From Leucobacter aridicollis (GTDB lineage Bacteria > Actinomycetota > Actinomycetes > Actinomycetales > Microbacteriaceae): 64,000 bases of DNA. The notes under the pieces are model-generated. The model worked only from the letters and a program-made list of their open reading frames with translations, did not search any database and was not told the origin of the DNA. Positions 1 to 11,200 of this stretch are shown here, in pieces (position 1 is the stretch's first letter; each line of letters starts with the position of its first letter). The stretch spans positions 2,356,001 to 2,420,000 of the forward strand of contig NZ_CP075339.1 in assembly GCF_024399335.1 (NCBI RefSeq), written 5' to 3'. The position numbers and the translations under genes are program-made.

Positions 1-57
1 CGAGCGCCCACGATTAACCGCGAGCTCGCAGGGAGCTCGAATCGCCCGTGAGAGCGG

Positions 58-378
58 CTACTGCTCTTGCGGTGGAAGGGCCGCCACGATCGGGTGGTCG
101 AAGTCGTAGACTCCCACCTTTGCTGCCCCACCGGGCGAGCCGATCTCGTCGAAGAACTCGACGTTTGCCTTGTAATACTCGGCCCATTCACCGGGCAGGT
201 CATCTTCGTAGTAGATCGCTTCAACCGGGCACACCGGCTCGCACGCACCGCAGTCGACACACTCGTCGGGGTGGATGTAGAGCATCCGATCGCCCTCGTA
301 AATGCAATCGACGGGGCACTCATCCACACAGGCGCGATCCTTCAAATCGACGCAGGGAAGAGCAATTACGTATGTCAC
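58..378 (-). CDS. fdxA: Seven-iron ferredoxin FdxA
   Basis: A 106-residue soluble electron carrier. The cysteines follow the 7Fe pattern: C9, C17 and C50 fit the [3Fe-4S] site, and C21, C40, C43 and C46 fit the [4Fe-4S] site, with each Cys-Pro where expected (C21-P, C50-P). C25 is the additional free cysteine known from Azotobacter-type ferredoxin I. Length and acidic C-terminus are normal for actinobacterial FdxA. It starts at GTG with an AAAGG ribosome site 7 bases upstream. It is divergent from the acyl-CoA ligase on its right. The partner reductase or P450 is not in the window. In many actinobacteria dapC follows fdxA; only 57 bases are visible on that side, too few to say. Confidence 0.95.
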   Translation of the reverse strand: MTYVIALPCVDLKDRACVDECPVDCIYEGDRMLYIHPDECVDCGACEPVCPVEAIYYEDDLPGEWAEYYKANVEFFDEIGSPGGAAKVGVYDFDHPIVAALPPQEQ

Positions 379-511
379 TGTGCCCGCCTTTCACTCGGTC
401 AAACCACTCCCTCCATCCTACCGGCGTCAGTGCGCGATTCCCCGCACGTGTGGACGTTGCCGCGTGGCGACCACTTGCCCGCGCGCCCGGCACGACATAG
501 AGTGCGGTTGT

Positions 512-523
512 AGACATTTGTCT
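512..523. promoter_or_regulatory. Small palindrome in fdxA / acyl-CoA ligase divergent promoter
   Basis: The site reads AGACA-TT-TGTCT, a perfect 5-bp inverted repeat. It lies about 77 bases upstream of the ligase start, between two divergent genes, followed by an A-rich stretch. It could be a repressor operator. No regulator gene is adjacent, so the assignment is only positional. Confidence 0.25.
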
Positions 524-599
524 GAAAAAAACACGACGAACCCCGTGGTGCGCGGCATCAGTCGCACACCATAACGATCCGGCGACGATGGAGTCCTCG

Positions 600-2234
600 A
601 TGAGCATCAACACACAAGTTTCTTCACCGCCCTCGGCCCTGCCACGCACGCTCCCCGCAGCGTGGCAGGGCCGGGTTGCGCGTTCCCCTGAGAGTCTCTG
701 CATCACGTACTTCGACGGGACACTCACCACCTCCGAGGTCAACGATCTCAGCCTCGCTCTCGCAGCGTCGCTGCAAAGCCACGGTGTCGAGGCTGGTGAT
801 CGCGTCGCGATTTCCCTGCAAAACATCCCGCACTTCCCCATCGCCATGCTCGCGATCTGGCACATTGGCGGCATCGTCGTTCCGATCAATCCCATGTACC
901 GAGAGCGAGAGCTGCACACGGTGCTCGCCTCGTCAGGCGCCGTCGGCCTGATCTGTGCGCCCGAGACGATCAGGATCGCGGCGGCGGCCGCCATTGAGAC
1001 GGACCTAGCCTGGGTACTCAGCGCCAACGACACCCAGTTCCAGCACGAGAACGACCCGCGGGTGTTCCCCACACAACCTGATGATGCTGAGCTCGGCGCT
1101 GTCCCGTTCACAACCGATACGCTCGCGAACGCGTTCGCAGAGTTCGCCGGCTCAAGTCCCGATCCTGCGGAGCGTGAGCCCGAAGACATCGCAATGTTGA
1201 GCTACACGTCGGGCACGACGGGGCCGCCCAAGGGGGCGATGGCCACGCATCGGTCGCTCCTTGTCGCCGCGCTGAACTTCGGCGAGTGGGCCGTCGTTGA
1301 TCACGACGACCGAATGCTCGCCCTCGCTCCGCTGTTCCACATCACTGGCTCGGTCAGCATCTGTCTCGGCATGCTGCTCTCCCCCGGGAGCCTCATTTTT
1401 CTCAATCGACCGCGGCCCGACGTCGCGCTCGAGGCGTTTTCCCGGCATGCGGCCACCCTCGCTGTGGCGCCCATCACGATGTACACGGCGCTCTTTGAGC
1501 TACCTGACGCCAGCGCACGGGACTTCTTGAGCGTGCGCCAGCTATTCACCGGGGGCGCGCCAGTTCCTCCAGCAAAGGTCACCACGTTCGAGCGCCGGTT
1601 TGGTCAGTACATCCTCAACGCCTACGGTCTCACCGAATCGAACGCGGGGATTATCGGGGTGCCTCTTGGCGAACGCGCCCCCGTTCACAAGCCGACGGGT
1701 ACGCTCTCAATCGGCAAGCCGATGCAGGGCGTGTCGCTGCGCGTACTCGATGAGGAGGGAGCCGCAGTGCCTGCAGGGTCGCCGGGCGAGCTGGAACTTG
1801 CCGCGGATCAGCTCGCGGTCGGGTATTGGAGAAACGCCGAGGCCACCGAGTCCACGTTCCCGGGAGGTCGGCTGCTCACCGGTGACGTCGCGATCATCGA
1901 CGAGAAGGGCTGGGTGTATCTCGTTGACCGCATCAAGGATCAGATCAATTCGTCAGGCTACAAGGTGTGGCCGCGCGAGGTCGAGGATGCGCTCTATGAG
2001 CACCCTGCAGTGCGCGAGGTCGCCGTCGTCGGCGCGCCCGACGAGTACCGCGGCGAGACGGTGGTCGCGTTCGTGTCGAAGCGTGAGGGATCTACCGTCA
2101 GCCAGGACGAACTCGTCGCCTTCGCCCGCGAGCGTCTCGCGGCGTACAAAATCCCGCGGCGAGTCGAGTTCGTCGATGAGCTTCCGAAGACTCTGACAGG
2201 CAAGATCAGGCGACGAGACCTCCGCAGCGAATAG
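600..2234 (+). CDS. AMP-dependent acyl-CoA synthetase/ligase (ANL superfamily)
   Basis: An acyl-adenylate-forming enzyme that activates a carboxylic acid with ATP and CoA in the cytoplasm. Counting from the upstream ATG at 588, the ATP loop SYTSGTTGPPKG is at about 205-216, the YGLTE motif at 346-350, the TGD motif at 431-433 and the catalytic lysine of the TGKI motif at 539. Length (544 residues) is typical. I prefer the ATG at 600 because GGAG lies 6 bases before it; the ATG at 588 has no clear ribosome site. Substrate cannot be read from sequence; medium- or long-chain or aryl acids are all possible. It is a lone gene, far from the catabolic island that carries a second ligase. Confidence 0.88.
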   Translation: MSINTQVSSPPSALPRTLPAAWQGRVARSPESLCITYFDGTLTTSEVNDLSLALAASLQSHGVEAGDRVAISLQNIPHFPIAMLAIWHIGGIVVPINPMYRERELHTVLASSGAVGLICAPETIRIAAAAAIETDLAWVLSANDTQFQHENDPRVFPTQPDDAELGAVPFTTDTLANAFAEFAGSSPDPAEREPEDIAMLSYTSGTTGPPKGAMATHRSLLVAALNFGEWAVVDHDDRMLALAPLFHITGSVSICLGMLLSPGSLIFLNRPRPDVALEAFSRHAATLAVAPITMYTALFELPDASARDFLSVRQLFTGGAPVPPAKVTTFERRFGQYILNAYGLTESNAGIIGVPLGERAPVHKPTGTLSIGKPMQGVSLRVLDEEGAAVPAGSPGELELAADQLAVGYWRNAEATESTFPGGRLLTGDVAIIDEKGWVYLVDRIKDQINSSGYKVWPREVEDALYEHPAVREVAVVGAPDEYRGETVVAFVSKREGSTVSQDELVAFARERLAAYKIPRRVEFVDELPKTLTGKIRRRDLRSE

Positions 2235-2289
2235 TGCAATGACGTGCTGCTTACGGCGGGCCCACGTCCAGCGCGGTCGCCGAGATCAG

Positions 2290-2931
2290 TCAGACGGCGA
2301 GCACCGGAGCTAGGGCCACCCCGCCTATTGCGGCACAGAAGATCGCTGGGCCGGCCGCAAACTCTCGTCTCCGTCGGATGAGCGCGACGAGGCCTGCCAG
2401 CCCGAACGCGCCCGCCAGGAGCATCAGAAACAGTCCGACCGAGAGCGGAACCGCGCCAGCCCCCGCCGCCCAGACTGTGGCGAACACCGCGATCGGGAGC
2501 AGCTTGGCGTCTCCCCCACCGAGCGCGCCTGCGGTAGCCCACCAGCACACAAATGCAACAGCCAAGGTCGCGATTGCGGCGCCCCACGCCGCACCGAGCG
2601 CTGCCCATTCTCCGAGCGCGACGCTCGCGATCGACAGGGCACCCGCCGTCCACAACGCGACCGCGGCCACGGTCTGGTTGGGGAGCGTGTGCGTGAGCAA
2701 GTCGGCGCGTATCAGCGCGATCCCGCCGACCACGAACCCGGCGTAGCCGAGCAGCGTGAGGAGCCACGCTGCGACCTCGCGGCTGCTCGCGGGGGCCGCG
2801 AGGCCGGAGCCGACACTGGTTGCACATACAAAGCCGCCGGCCGTGGCGACTGCCAGGCCGGCGGCGATGTCGCTCGAGCGTAGGCCCGAGCGAAGGCGTG
2901 GGTGGCTAGCCCTCGATAACTTCCGTGCCAA
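2290..2931 (-). CDS. A24-family prepilin peptidase-like membrane protein
   Basis: A polytopic membrane protein of about 213 residues that fits the C-terminal half of type IV prepilin peptidases, which are aspartic proteases cutting pilin leaders. It has several hydrophobic helices, an Asp before the LTHTLPN segment, and the signature GGGDAK, giving the usual aspartate pair. The N-terminal methylase part of full PilD is absent, as in TadV/CpaA-type enzymes. The start is uncertain: I choose TTG at 2931 because GGAG lies 7 bases upstream, which makes it overlap the end of argB by 26 bases; an ATG at 3021 is also open. No pilin or Tad genes are in the window. Confidence 0.75.
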   Translation of the reverse strand: MARKLSRASHPRLRSGLRSSDIAAGLAVATAGGFVCATSVGSGLAAPASSREVAAWLLTLLGYAGFVVGGIALIRADLLTHTLPNQTVAAVALWTAGALSIASVALGEWAALGAAWGAAIATLAVAFVCWWATAGALGGGDAKLLPIAVFATVWAAGAGAVPLSVGLFLMLLAGAFGLAGLVALIRRRREFAAGPAIFCAAIGGVALAPVLAV

Positions 2932-3811
2932 TGCCCTGCTCCGTGAAGATCTCGAGCAGCACTGAATGCGGTTCGCGGCCGTCAATGATGGCAGCTTTGG
3001 GCACCCCGCCCTTGACGGCATCGAGGCAGGCCCGCATTTTCGGGATCATGCCTGACTCGAGCGAGGGCAGGAGCGCCTCGAGCTCGGCCACCGTGATCGA
3101 GGAGACGAGGGAGTCGCGATCGGGCCAGTCGGAGTAAAGACCGGCAACGTCGGTGAGGATCACGAGCTTCTCGGCGCCGAGCGCTGATGCGAGCGCCGAC
3201 GCTGCCGCGTCAGCGTTCACGTTGAGCGACTCGCCGGGGTTGTCGACGTCCGGGGCAATCGACGAGACCACGGGAATCAGCCCGGCGTCGAGTGCTGCAA
3301 GCACCGATTCGGGGCGCACCCCAACGATGTCGCCAACGCGCCCGAGGTCGACGAGCTTGCCGTCGACCTCTATGGGTGGGCGGCGGCGGCCGATGAACAG
3401 CCCCGCGTCCTCTCCAGTGGTTCCCGAAGCGAGCGGTCCGTGCGCGTTGATCTCGTCGACAAGCTCGGGGTTCACCTTGCCCGTGAGAACCATGCGCACG
3501 ACGTCCATTGTTTCGGGCGTGGTGACGCGATAGCCGCCCTCGAAGGTGCTCTCGATGCCGAGCCTGTCGAGCATGCGGTTGATCTGCGGCCCACCCCCGT
3601 GGACAATAACGGGCCGAATGCCAGTGTGCCTGAGGTAGACGACATCTTCGGCGAACGCCGTCATCAGTGCATCATCGATCATGGCGTTGCCGCCGAACTT
3701 GATGACCATGATGCGGTCACGGAACTTCTTCAACCAAGGCAGCGACTCAATGAGCACCGCGGCCTTCTCGGCCGCCCGTTCGCGGTCAAGTGGAATGGTG
3801 ACGTCGGTCAT
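2906..3811 (-). CDS. argB: Acetylglutamate kinase
   Basis: Second step of arginine synthesis: phosphorylates N-acetylglutamate. An amino-acid kinase fold of 301 residues. The nucleotide loop KFGGNAM is at 38-44, the glycine loop HGGGPQ at 71-76, the substrate segment [12 protein letters not shown] at about 94-105 and GKVNPELV at 111-118. It starts at ATG with GGGGAG just upstream, 7 bases after the end of argJ. It is the third gene of argC-argJ-argB. Unusually, the next gene on the strand is a prepilin peptidase rather than argD. Confidence 0.97.
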   Translation of the reverse strand: MTDVTIPLDRERAAEKAAVLIESLPWLKKFRDRIMVIKFGGNAMIDDALMTAFAEDVVYLRHTGIRPVIVHGGGPQINRMLDRLGIESTFEGGYRVTTPETMDVVRMVLTGKVNPELVDEINAHGPLASGTTGEDAGLFIGRRRPPIEVDGKLVDLGRVGDIVGVRPESVLAALDAGLIPVVSSIAPDVDNPGESLNVNADAAASALASALGAEKLVILTDVAGLYSDWPDRDSLVSSITVAELEALLPSLESGMIPKMRACLDAVKGGVPKAAIIDGREPHSVLLEIFTEQGIGTEVIEG

Positions 3812-3818
3812 TGCTCCC

Positions 3819-5012
3819 CTAGCTCGAGTACGCCGAGTTCTCGTGCACGTAGTCGTGCGTGAGGTCGTTCGTGCGCACAGTCGCGGCGAATGTGCCGGCG
3901 AACAGGTCGATCTCGACGTGCGTCTTCCGCGGCGTCAGGTCGCACTCTTCAACCGGACGGTCTGGCGCGCCGGCGTGGCAGAGTCGCACGCCGTTGAAAC
4001 TGACGTCGACCGCATACGGGTCGAATGCGGCCTCGGTGGTGCCGATCGCGGCGAGCACGCGGCCCCAGTTCGGGTCGTTGCCGAAGATCGCTGCCTTGAA
4101 CAGGTTGTTGCGCGCGACCGACCGCCCGACCTCTACCGCGTCCTCGACGCTCGCGGCGCCGCGCACCTCGATGTCGATGTCGTGGCTCGCTCCCTCGGCG
4201 TCGGCCTGCAGTTGCGCGGCGAGCGAGTCACACACACCCGCGAGCGCTGCCGCGAACTCTGTGGCGTCGGGAGTCACGTCGGATGCGCCGCTTGCGAGCA
4301 GCGTGACCTGGTCGTTCGTGGACATGCAGCCGTCGGAGTCGAGCCTGTCGAAGCTTACGCCTGTCGCGCGGCGAAGCGCAGCGTCGAGCGCTTCGGCGTC
4401 GAGCTTGGCGTCGGTCGTGATGACGACGAGCATTGTCGCGAGCCCTGGCGCAAGCATTCCGGCGCCTTTGGCCATCGCGCCGATCGTCCAACCGTCGCCC
4501 TCGTGCACCGCGGTCTTCTCGACAGAGTCGGTGGTGAGGATCGCGGCGGGCGCGGTGACATCGTCGGCGGCGAGCGCTGCGACGAGGCCCGGAACGCCGT
4601 CAACGATCTTGTCTCGGAAGGCTTGGTCACCAGTTCCGATGAGCCCGGTGGAGCAGACGAGCACGCGCTCTGCTCCATCAGCAAGCACCTCGGCTGGCAC
4701 GACGCCCTGCGGCTCGGCTGCGAGTTCGCGCGCAACTGCCTCGGCGGTCAGCCTGGTTGTTTCGTAGCCGAAGTCTCCGGTGAAGCAGTTCGCACCGCCC
4801 GAGTTAAGGATCACGGCGCGAGCCGCGCCGTTCTGCGCAACCTTGCGGCTCCACAGGATTGGATTTGCTTGCGCGCGGTTCGATGTGAACACGACTGCGC
4901 TGGCAGGGGCAGGGCCGTCATTCACGACGAGGGCGAGGTCGGGCTTGCCTGACATTTTCAGGCCGACAGTGATGCCTGCCGAACGGAATCCTGCTGGGAT
5001 AGTTACGGTCAC
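3819..5012 (-). CDS. argJ: Bifunctional ornithine acetyltransferase / N-acetylglutamate synthase
   Basis: Transfers acetyl from N-acetylornithine to glutamate, recycling the acetyl group; the bifunctional form also uses acetyl-CoA. A 397-residue Ntn-type self-processing enzyme. The motif [14 protein letters not shown] at 182-195 holds the autocleavage site, between A192 and nucleophile T193, giving alpha and beta chains. [10 protein letters not shown] at 70-79 corresponds to the usual NSGNANACTG oxyanion region, with some substitutions. The GTG start overlaps the argC stop in a GTGA arrangement, so the two are translationally coupled. Confidence 0.97.
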   Translation of the reverse strand: MTVTIPAGFRSAGITVGLKMSGKPDLALVVNDGPAPASAVVFTSNRAQANPILWSRKVAQNGAARAVILNSGGANCFTGDFGYETTRLTAEAVARELAAEPQGVVPAEVLADGAERVLVCSTGLIGTGDQAFRDKIVDGVPGLVAALAADDVTAPAAILTTDSVEKTAVHEGDGWTIGAMAKGAGMLAPGLATMLVVITTDAKLDAEALDAALRRATGVSFDRLDSDGCMSTNDQVTLLASGASDVTPDATEFAAALAGVCDSLAAQLQADAEGASHDIDIEVRGAASVEDAVEVGRSVARNNLFKAAIFGNDPNWGRVLAAIGTTEAAFDPYAVDVSFNGVRLCHAGAPDRPVEECDLTPRKTHVEIDLFAGTFAATVRTNDLTHDYVHENSAYSS

Positions 5013-6073
5013 GGGGCGACTCCATTCACGCTCAGGCCGGTGGCTTCGGGAATGCCAAGGGCGATGTTTGCCGACTGGATCGCGGCGCCAGCCGTGCCCT
5101 TGGCAAGATTGTCGACGGCGGCGACGACGACGACGCGGCCAGCTGCTTCATCGATTGCGACGCCCATGAGGCAGGTGTTGGCGCCGATCGTGTCTGCGGT
5201 GCGGGGGAAGACGCCCTCGGGGAGCACATGCACGAACGTCTCGTCTGCGTAGGCAGTCTCCCACGCCGCGCGAACGTCGGCGGCGGTCGTCCCCGGGGTG
5301 ATGCGCGCGGTCGAAGTCGCGAGGATCCCGCGGCTCATTGGCACGAGCACGGGGGTGAAACTCAACGTCGGGTTCGCTGCGGCCCCGGCGCCGCGGAGGG
5401 CCTGCTGAATCTCAGGAATGTGGCGGTGTGTGCCGCCGACAGCATACGGGTTTGCCGTGCCCATGAGCTCGGCTCCGAGGAGGTGGGTGTGTGCTGCTTT
5501 GCCCGCACCCGAGGGGCCAACGGCGAGCACTGTCACGATGTCCTGCGGCTCGATCACGCCTGCGGCGATGCCCGGGGCGAGCGAGAGCGAGACAGTTGAG
5601 GCGTTGCAGCCTGGGGCCGCGATCCTTGTCGCGCTGGCGAGCCGTGCACGCTGGCGGGTCGCGGCCTCGCCCGGCCCACCAGCCACGATGAGTTCGGGCA
5701 CGCCGTACGTCCACGCCTCGTTGTACTCGCCCCCGTAGAACGCTGCCCAGTCTGACTCGCTGATGAGTCGGTGGTCGGCGCCGCAGTCGATCGCGAGCCG
5801 CACGTCGGTGAGCTGCGCGGTGAGGGCGCCAGACGCGCCGTGAGGGAGCGCAAAGAACACGACATCGTGCCCGTCGAGAACCTCAGGTGTTGTCTCCTGC
5901 AGAGTGAGGTGCGCGAGCGAGCGCAGGTGTGGCTGCGACGAAATGAGCGGCTTGCCCGCATTCGAGTGCCCAGTCACCGTTCGGATCTCAAACTCCGGAT
6001 GCTCTGCAAGCAGACGAAGCAGCTCGCCTCCCGCATACCCACTCGCTCCGGCGACCGCCACACTGTACGTCAT
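5009..6073 (-). CDS. argC: N-acetyl-gamma-glutamyl-phosphate reductase
   Basis: Third step of arginine synthesis: NADPH-dependent reduction of N-acetylglutamyl phosphate to the semialdehyde. The Rossmann loop GASGYAGGE is at 9-17, and the catalytic cysteine lies in APGCNAST (C156). The histidine-bearing segment GTHRHIPEI follows further on. I start at ATG 6073, where AAAGG is about 7 bases upstream; a GTG at 6079 would sit right against that site. First gene of argCJB. I could not identify a convincing ARG box upstream by eye. Confidence 0.96.
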   Translation of the reverse strand: MTYSVAVAGASGYAGGELLRLLAEHPEFEIRTVTGHSNAGKPLISSQPHLRSLAHLTLQETTPEVLDGHDVVFFALPHGASGALTAQLTDVRLAIDCGADHRLISESDWAAFYGGEYNEAWTYGVPELIVAGGPGEAATRQRARLASATRIAAPGCNASTVSLSLAPGIAAGVIEPQDIVTVLAVGPSGAGKAAHTHLLGAELMGTANPYAVGGTHRHIPEIQQALRGAGAAANPTLSFTPVLVPMSRGILATSTARITPGTTAADVRAAWETAYADETFVHVLPEGVFPRTADTIGANTCLMGVAIDEAAGRVVVVAAVDNLAKGTAGAAIQSANIALGIPEATGLSVNGVAP

Positions 6074-6135
6074 TTGCACCCTTTCTCGCGCACCTCTATT
6101 CTGGCACCTCGAACGTCGAAGCCAGACCGCTCGCG

Positions 6136-6921
6136 TTACCGGTGCTTGAAGTTCGCTTCGCGCTTCTCAGCGAACGCGCGCATTCCCTCTTTCTGGTCTT
6201 CCGTTGCAAACAGCGCGGCGAACGCGGTCCGCTCGAGGCGGAGGCCCTCGGCGAGCGACGATTCTTCGGCTGCCTGCAGGGTGCTCTTGGCGGCCTGCAC
6301 CGCGGGGCGCGACTTCGACGCGATCAACTCGGCGGCCTGCGCCGCGGTCTCGAGAAGCTCGGCTGCTGGAACGACCCGAGAGACGAGCCCCGAGCGCTCC
6401 GCTTCTTCAGCCCCCATCATGCGGCCGGTGAGCACGAGGTCTGCGGCCTTGTACTTCCCGATCGCGCGCGGCAGTCGCTGCGTGCCACCGAAGCCTGGGA
6501 TGACGCCGAGGTTGATCTCGGGCTGGCCGAACTTCGCGTTGTCGGCCGCGATGATGATGTCGCACATCATTGCAAGCTCGCAGCCGCCGCCGAGCGCAAA
6601 ACCAGACACCGCTGCGATTGTCGGAGTGAGCATCTGCTCGAAGCCGTTCCATGTCGAGGTGAGCCCACCAGCGAGCACATCGGAGTACTCGAGCTCGAGC
6701 ATCGCCTTGATGTCTGCGCCAGCGGCGAAAGCGCGCTCGGAGCCGGTGATGACGATAGCGCCAATGTTCGGGTCGGCATCAAACTTCGTCGCTGCATCGA
6801 CGAGCTCGGAGATGAGCGTGTTGCTGAGCGCGTTCAGCGCTTCGGGGCGGTTCAGCGTGATTGTCGCAACTCGCCCGTGGGTCTCGGCGATGATTGCGGT
6901 GTACTGCGTCTGCTCTGACAT
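6136..6921 (-). CDS. Enoyl-CoA hydratase (crotonase family)
   Basis: Hydrates 2-enoyl-CoA in beta-oxidation-type pathways. A 261-residue crotonase fold with the CoA/oxyanion motif AGADIK at 67-72 and GGGCELAM at 111-118. The two catalytic glutamates are present at E115 and E135, 20 residues apart as in mitochondrial crotonase. It starts at ATG 6921 with GGAG 6 bases upstream; an upstream GTG/ATG extension lacks support. It follows argC's promoter region but is its own unit. Having both glutamates argues for true hydratase activity rather than another crotonase reaction. Confidence 0.92.
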   Translation of the reverse strand: MSEQTQYTAIIAETHGRVATITLNRPEALNALSNTLISELVDAATKFDADPNIGAIVITGSERAFAAGADIKAMLELEYSDVLAGGLTSTWNGFEQMLTPTIAAVSGFALGGGCELAMMCDIIIAADNAKFGQPEINLGVIPGFGGTQRLPRAIGKYKAADLVLTGRMMGAEEAERSGLVSRVVPAAELLETAAQAAELIASKSRPAVQAAKSTLQAAEESSLAEGLRLERTAFAALFATEDQKEGMRAFAEKREANFKHR

Positions 6922-7054
6922 TCTGACTCCATCCGTGTCCGTGACTAGTTCCCCAACGCTATCGCGTGCGAGCGCCCACTCGCGCGTTCTCCACAACACG
7001 CGGCAGCACCCCTCTCGGTCACATCGGCCGGAGTGAGACGGTGACGACGCAGGC

Positions 7055-7984
7055 TCAGAGCTCGGCGATCACGATCTTCTTCATCTGCATGAGCCGTTCA
7101 TACGCGCCCTCCCGTTCCATCAGTTCGCCAAGGTTCGCGGGAACAATCTGCCAGCTCACTCCGAACTTGTCGACGAGCCACCCGCACTGCTCGGCCTCAG
7201 GCACCGCCGAGAGCCCCTCCCACAGCGCATCGATCACGGCCTGATCGGCGCAGTTCACCTGGAGCGAGACGCCGGCCGTAAAGCCGTGGTCGACTCCAGA
7301 GCCGTTGTCTGAGCCCATGAACCACTGGTCACCGATCCTGAACTCACCAAACGCGAGCGCTTCGGCAGTCGCGTTTCCTGTGGGGGCACCGTAGGGCCAC
7401 TGGGCGCCGACCTCGCTGCCGCCAGGCAGGCCCGCGAACAGCGACACGTAGTGCGCCGCCGCTTCTGCGGCACGGTTCTGCGCGGGCCCGTCAAACATCA
7501 GCGCGGGGATGATGAGCGGACGCGGCTCTCCCTCTGCTCGCGTGAGCATGAGCTGCCAGCTCACCCCATACCGGTCTTGCACCCAGCCGTACCGGGCGGC
7601 AAAGGGATACTCGTCAACAGGCATCATCGTTGTACCGCCGTCGCTGAGCTTCGCCCACAGGGTGTCGAGTCCGCGCCTCGCGGCGTCGACATCGCCGCCG
7701 AAGAACAGCGGATCGAAGTTCACCATGAACGAGATCGAGGGGTTCGGTGAGAACTCGGGCCCGGCGTTCACGAGCGCGAGCTGGGTGCCCGCAATGAGAA
7801 GGTCTACGACGAGCGCCTCCCCCGCGAGGTCACGTTGGAAGTCGAGCAGCCCCTCGGCCGGATAGCGGGCAGTGACTGCCGAACTCGCCTGAAACCCCGT
7901 GGTTTCAAACGCGGTGGCGTAGAACGCGCCGGCTTCCTCTGCGGTGCGATTGCACCAGATGTTCGGAACGATCTGCTGGGTCAT
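7055..7984 (-). CDS. Two-domain VOC / PhnB-like protein
   Basis: A 309-residue protein built from two vicinal-oxygen-chelate (glyoxalase/bleomycin-resistance fold) units, about residues 1-150 and 155-309. Both halves carry the PhnB-type pattern of a start near [14 protein letters not shown], an F-x-D-F/L-like core, and WQ-L/I near the end ([16 protein letters not shown]). This family is often labelled 3-demethylubiquinone methyltransferase-like, but that name is not evidence of activity. The ATG at 7984 has GGTGGAG upstream. It is divergent from the RHS gene. Function unknown. Confidence 0.85.
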   Translation of the reverse strand: MTQQIVPNIWCNRTAEEAGAFYATAFETTGFQASSAVTARYPAEGLLDFQRDLAGEALVVDLLIAGTQLALVNAGPEFSPNPSISFMVNFDPLFFGGDVDAARRGLDTLWAKLSDGGTTMMPVDEYPFAARYGWVQDRYGVSWQLMLTRAEGEPRPLIIPALMFDGPAQNRAAEAAAHYVSLFAGLPGGSEVGAQWPYGAPTGNATAEALAFGEFRIGDQWFMGSDNGSGVDHGFTAGVSLQVNCADQAVIDALWEGLSAVPEAEQCGWLVDKFGVSWQIVPANLGELMEREGAYERLMQMKKIVIAEL

Positions 7985-8291
7985 CTCTCCACCTGACTTT
8001 CTGGGGGCGTGAGTCGTGGTGCGGGAGACTCTACTCCTCTTCGTTGGAACTTCACAGCAAAAGATGAGCCATCGCGGCTCCGCCGCAAAGTTGCAAGAGG
8101 CTGTCGCGACGAACTCCGCAGGCAGCGCTATACTCGAACCCGATACCGAACATTCATTTTGTGCAAACGAGTGGCCGCACACTGCAGGAAAAGATGCGCC
8201 TACATGCGGAACACTCCGTCGGCGCTGCACGCCGAGAGGCGAGCACCGACACATCCCTTTGCATGCGATCGACGGACAGGTGAACCGACCC
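7985..8291. other. Divergent intergenic region upstream of the RHS gene
   Basis: About 300 bases between the VOC gene and the RHS gene. The RHS reading frame is open here back to 8016, but codon usage is poor and ribosome-site evidence favours a start near 8292. A TATACT hexamer at 8129-8134 is a candidate -10 box for the RHS gene, without a clear -35. I see no other gene. Confidence 0.4.
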
Positions 8292-11200
8292 GTGATGAGA
8301 GATTTTGGCCCCGAGCCCCTGAAATTCGACTTCGCGAGTGCGAACGACCTCGTGACCCAACTCAGCTCAGCCGCGGTGCTCGTCGAGTCCGATCGTGCGG
8401 CGTTCGTGTCGCAGGCAGGGCAGGCACAGGTGGACTTCTCGGGAGTGTTTGCGCAGGTGTTCCGCGACCACGTGAGTTGGGCCAGCACCGACGGCCACAA
8501 CATCACGACGTGTCTGAAGCAGATGCGGCAGCAGGTGAAGACGCTCGTCGAGAGCGCGAAAGAGGAGAACGCCAGGCGGGCAAAGGTTCGGGCAGACCGG
8601 GCCGAGAAGTGCGCGGAGCTTGAGCAGCAGTATCGTGAGGAGCAGCAGGCTTTCGGAACCATGTTCCCACGCCAGCCGAGTGCGACTGAAGTTCAATCAC
8701 TCGTCCCGTTCACCCCGGGCAGCGCCCCGGCGACGTCATCGGCCGACGTGTCGTTGAAGCAGCGCGACCCCGGGTCTGCCGGCTCGCATCGCGCGGGCGG
8801 CTCGACGTCGGCGCGACCCGGCAACCTCCGCAAATTCTCAGCAGGGCAGGACTCTCCGTCCCCCGGCCCCGCGCTCCAACGCGCGTGGTCGGCGTTCAAT
8901 TCGGGCACGCACGGGTGGGGCCACATTGCAGACGGAAATCTGTTCTCGAGCATCAAGCGCTGGTACGAGGCGAACACGACCGACCGGCTGTGGCTGGGAC
9001 GACTCGCGACCGAGTTCGAGCGGGCCGGCGGATCCGGTGGAATGCACCGGCTCGCCGATAGCGCGATCGCTGCCGCACTGTCGGGCGCGGGCCTGTTCCC
9101 GACCAGGTCGGGGCTTGACATGCAACTGCCGCAGACCTTTGGAACGATGCCAGGCACCGGCTACGCCGCCGACCCGGTGAATACGGCGACAGGCAACTTC
9201 ATCGAGCCCGAGACCGACTGCGCAGGCACCGGTATCGCCGCGAACCTCGTGTTCACGCGCATGTACAACTCGCAAGATCCAGACGGCGGCGCGTTCGGTC
9301 GCGGCTGGTCTTCCACCCTCGACGTGCGGCTCGAGCTCGGCGACGAGCGGGCGGAGTTCGTGCTTGCAGACGGGCGCAGGCTGTTCTTTCCTCGCGAGGG
9401 TGCCGGGTGGGGTCGGGCGCTCCACGCGAACTATTGGCTTGCTGAGGAGCACGGCGCTCCTGCTGGAGACGGTTCGGGCAGCGACGCTGCGGCAGCGGAG
9501 CCAGCATCGCCCTGGCTCGTCGTTCGCGACAACGCCGGCGGGTGGTGGGCGTTCACCCGTGCGGGTGTGTGGCTCGGCACCGGCAATGGGCCCGGCACCT
9601 CGGTGCGGGTCGAGCGCGATGGCGCCGGCCGGGTGTCGGCGCTCGCGCACGCGTTCGGGCGCAGGATCGCGGTGGCGTACGACGCTTCAGCGGGCCGCCC
9701 GGCGCGGGTCACAGGGCCCGACGAGCGGCACACCGAGTTCCGATACGACGATGCGGGCAGGCTCGTAGAGGCTATCTCCCCCAACGGCAGCCGGTCGTAC
9801 GGCTGGAACGAGGACGGCCTCGTCGATGAGGTCACCGGTGCGGGCGGCGTCATCGAGTGCGTGAACACGTACGACGCGAAGAAGCGCGTCGTCACACAGC
9901 GCACTCCGCATGGCCGCGACATGCTGTTTTCGTACCTGTCAGGCAGGGTTACTGTGGTCGCCGACAGCGACGGCGAACAGTCGAACTCGTGGGTCGCCGA
10001 CAGGCTCGGTCGCCTGGTCGGGGTGACTGACACCGACGGGCACCGGCAGTCGATGAGCTACGACGCGCACGGCAACCTCGTGTCGGTGACCGAGCGCGAC
10101 GGTGCCACCACCGTGCACGTCGTCGACGCGCGCGGCCGCCGCACGCGCACGGTCACGCCCGAGGGCGGCGATACGGCGTATGAGTGGGACGATCAGGATC
10201 GCCTCACCAAGACCGTCGCGACGAGCTTTGCCGCGCCCGCCGCTCGGGAGCACGCGCCGGCAGACGCCGACGAGCACGCCGGGGCGCAGGCTCCCGCGGT
10301 CACGGAGTTCGCGTACGCATCCCCCGCCGATCGGCACCCCTGCCAGGTCACCGACCCACTGGGCGGCGTCACGCGCCTGACATGGGAGCGGGGGCTCCTC
10401 ACTCGCATCGTCGACGCCGTTGGCGTGTCCCTGACGCTCAGGTACGACGAGCGCGGCGATCTCTCCCCAAGCGTTGACGCTGCTGGCAATGAGACACGGT
10501 TCACCCGAGACCATGCGGGTCGATTAACGAAGGTCGTGTCCCCCTCCGGGGCGACGACAACGTGGCAGTACGACGCCGCGGGGAATGTGACGCGGCGGGT
10601 GGATCCTGACGGGGCGGTGTGGCGCTACGAATACTCGCGCGGCGGGCAGCTGCACGCGGAGATCGACCCTGTCGGCGCCCGCACCGAGTACGAGTACGGT
10701 GAGCACGGCGACCTCGCGCGGGTGCGCGACCCCCTCGGCCGGGTCGTGGAGCAGCGGTTTGACGCCTTCGGCAACCCGTCTGAACTGACGCTGCCCGACG
10801 GTGCGAGCTGGCTGCTTCGGCACGACGGTCTCTCGAGACTGCGCGAGGTCGTCGACCCGTATGGCGGCTCGTGGCGGCACGAGTATTCCCCAACGGGTGA
10901 GCTCGCCGCGACAATGGACCCGGCAGGAGTGACGAAGCGGTTCAGCCGTGACCGTGGCGCTCGCACCGAGACCGCAGCGTCGGCCTTTACCCGGGCCGTC
11001 ACCGAGTTCGACGAGTTCGGCCGCCCGGTGCGACGCTCGGGCACAGACGATGCCGCCTCGATCACCGTGTACGACCTGTGCGGCCGCGTGATCGAGGAAC
11101 TTGATGCTGACGGCGGGCTCACTCGCTTCGTGCGCGACGCCGCGGGTCGCGTGGTGTTGCAGGTATCGCCAGCTGGCCGCGAGACACGATTCGAATACGA

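Noticed and set aside
1994..2827. 277-residue minus-strand frame over the ligase end and prepilin peptidase
   Set aside because: Overlaps the GGGDAK-bearing frame on the same strand; Arg-rich shadow without hydrophobic helices.
7055..7984. 3-demethylubiquinone 3-methyltransferase
   Set aside because: The label is a common misannotation of PhnB-like VOC proteins; no methyltransferase motif is present.
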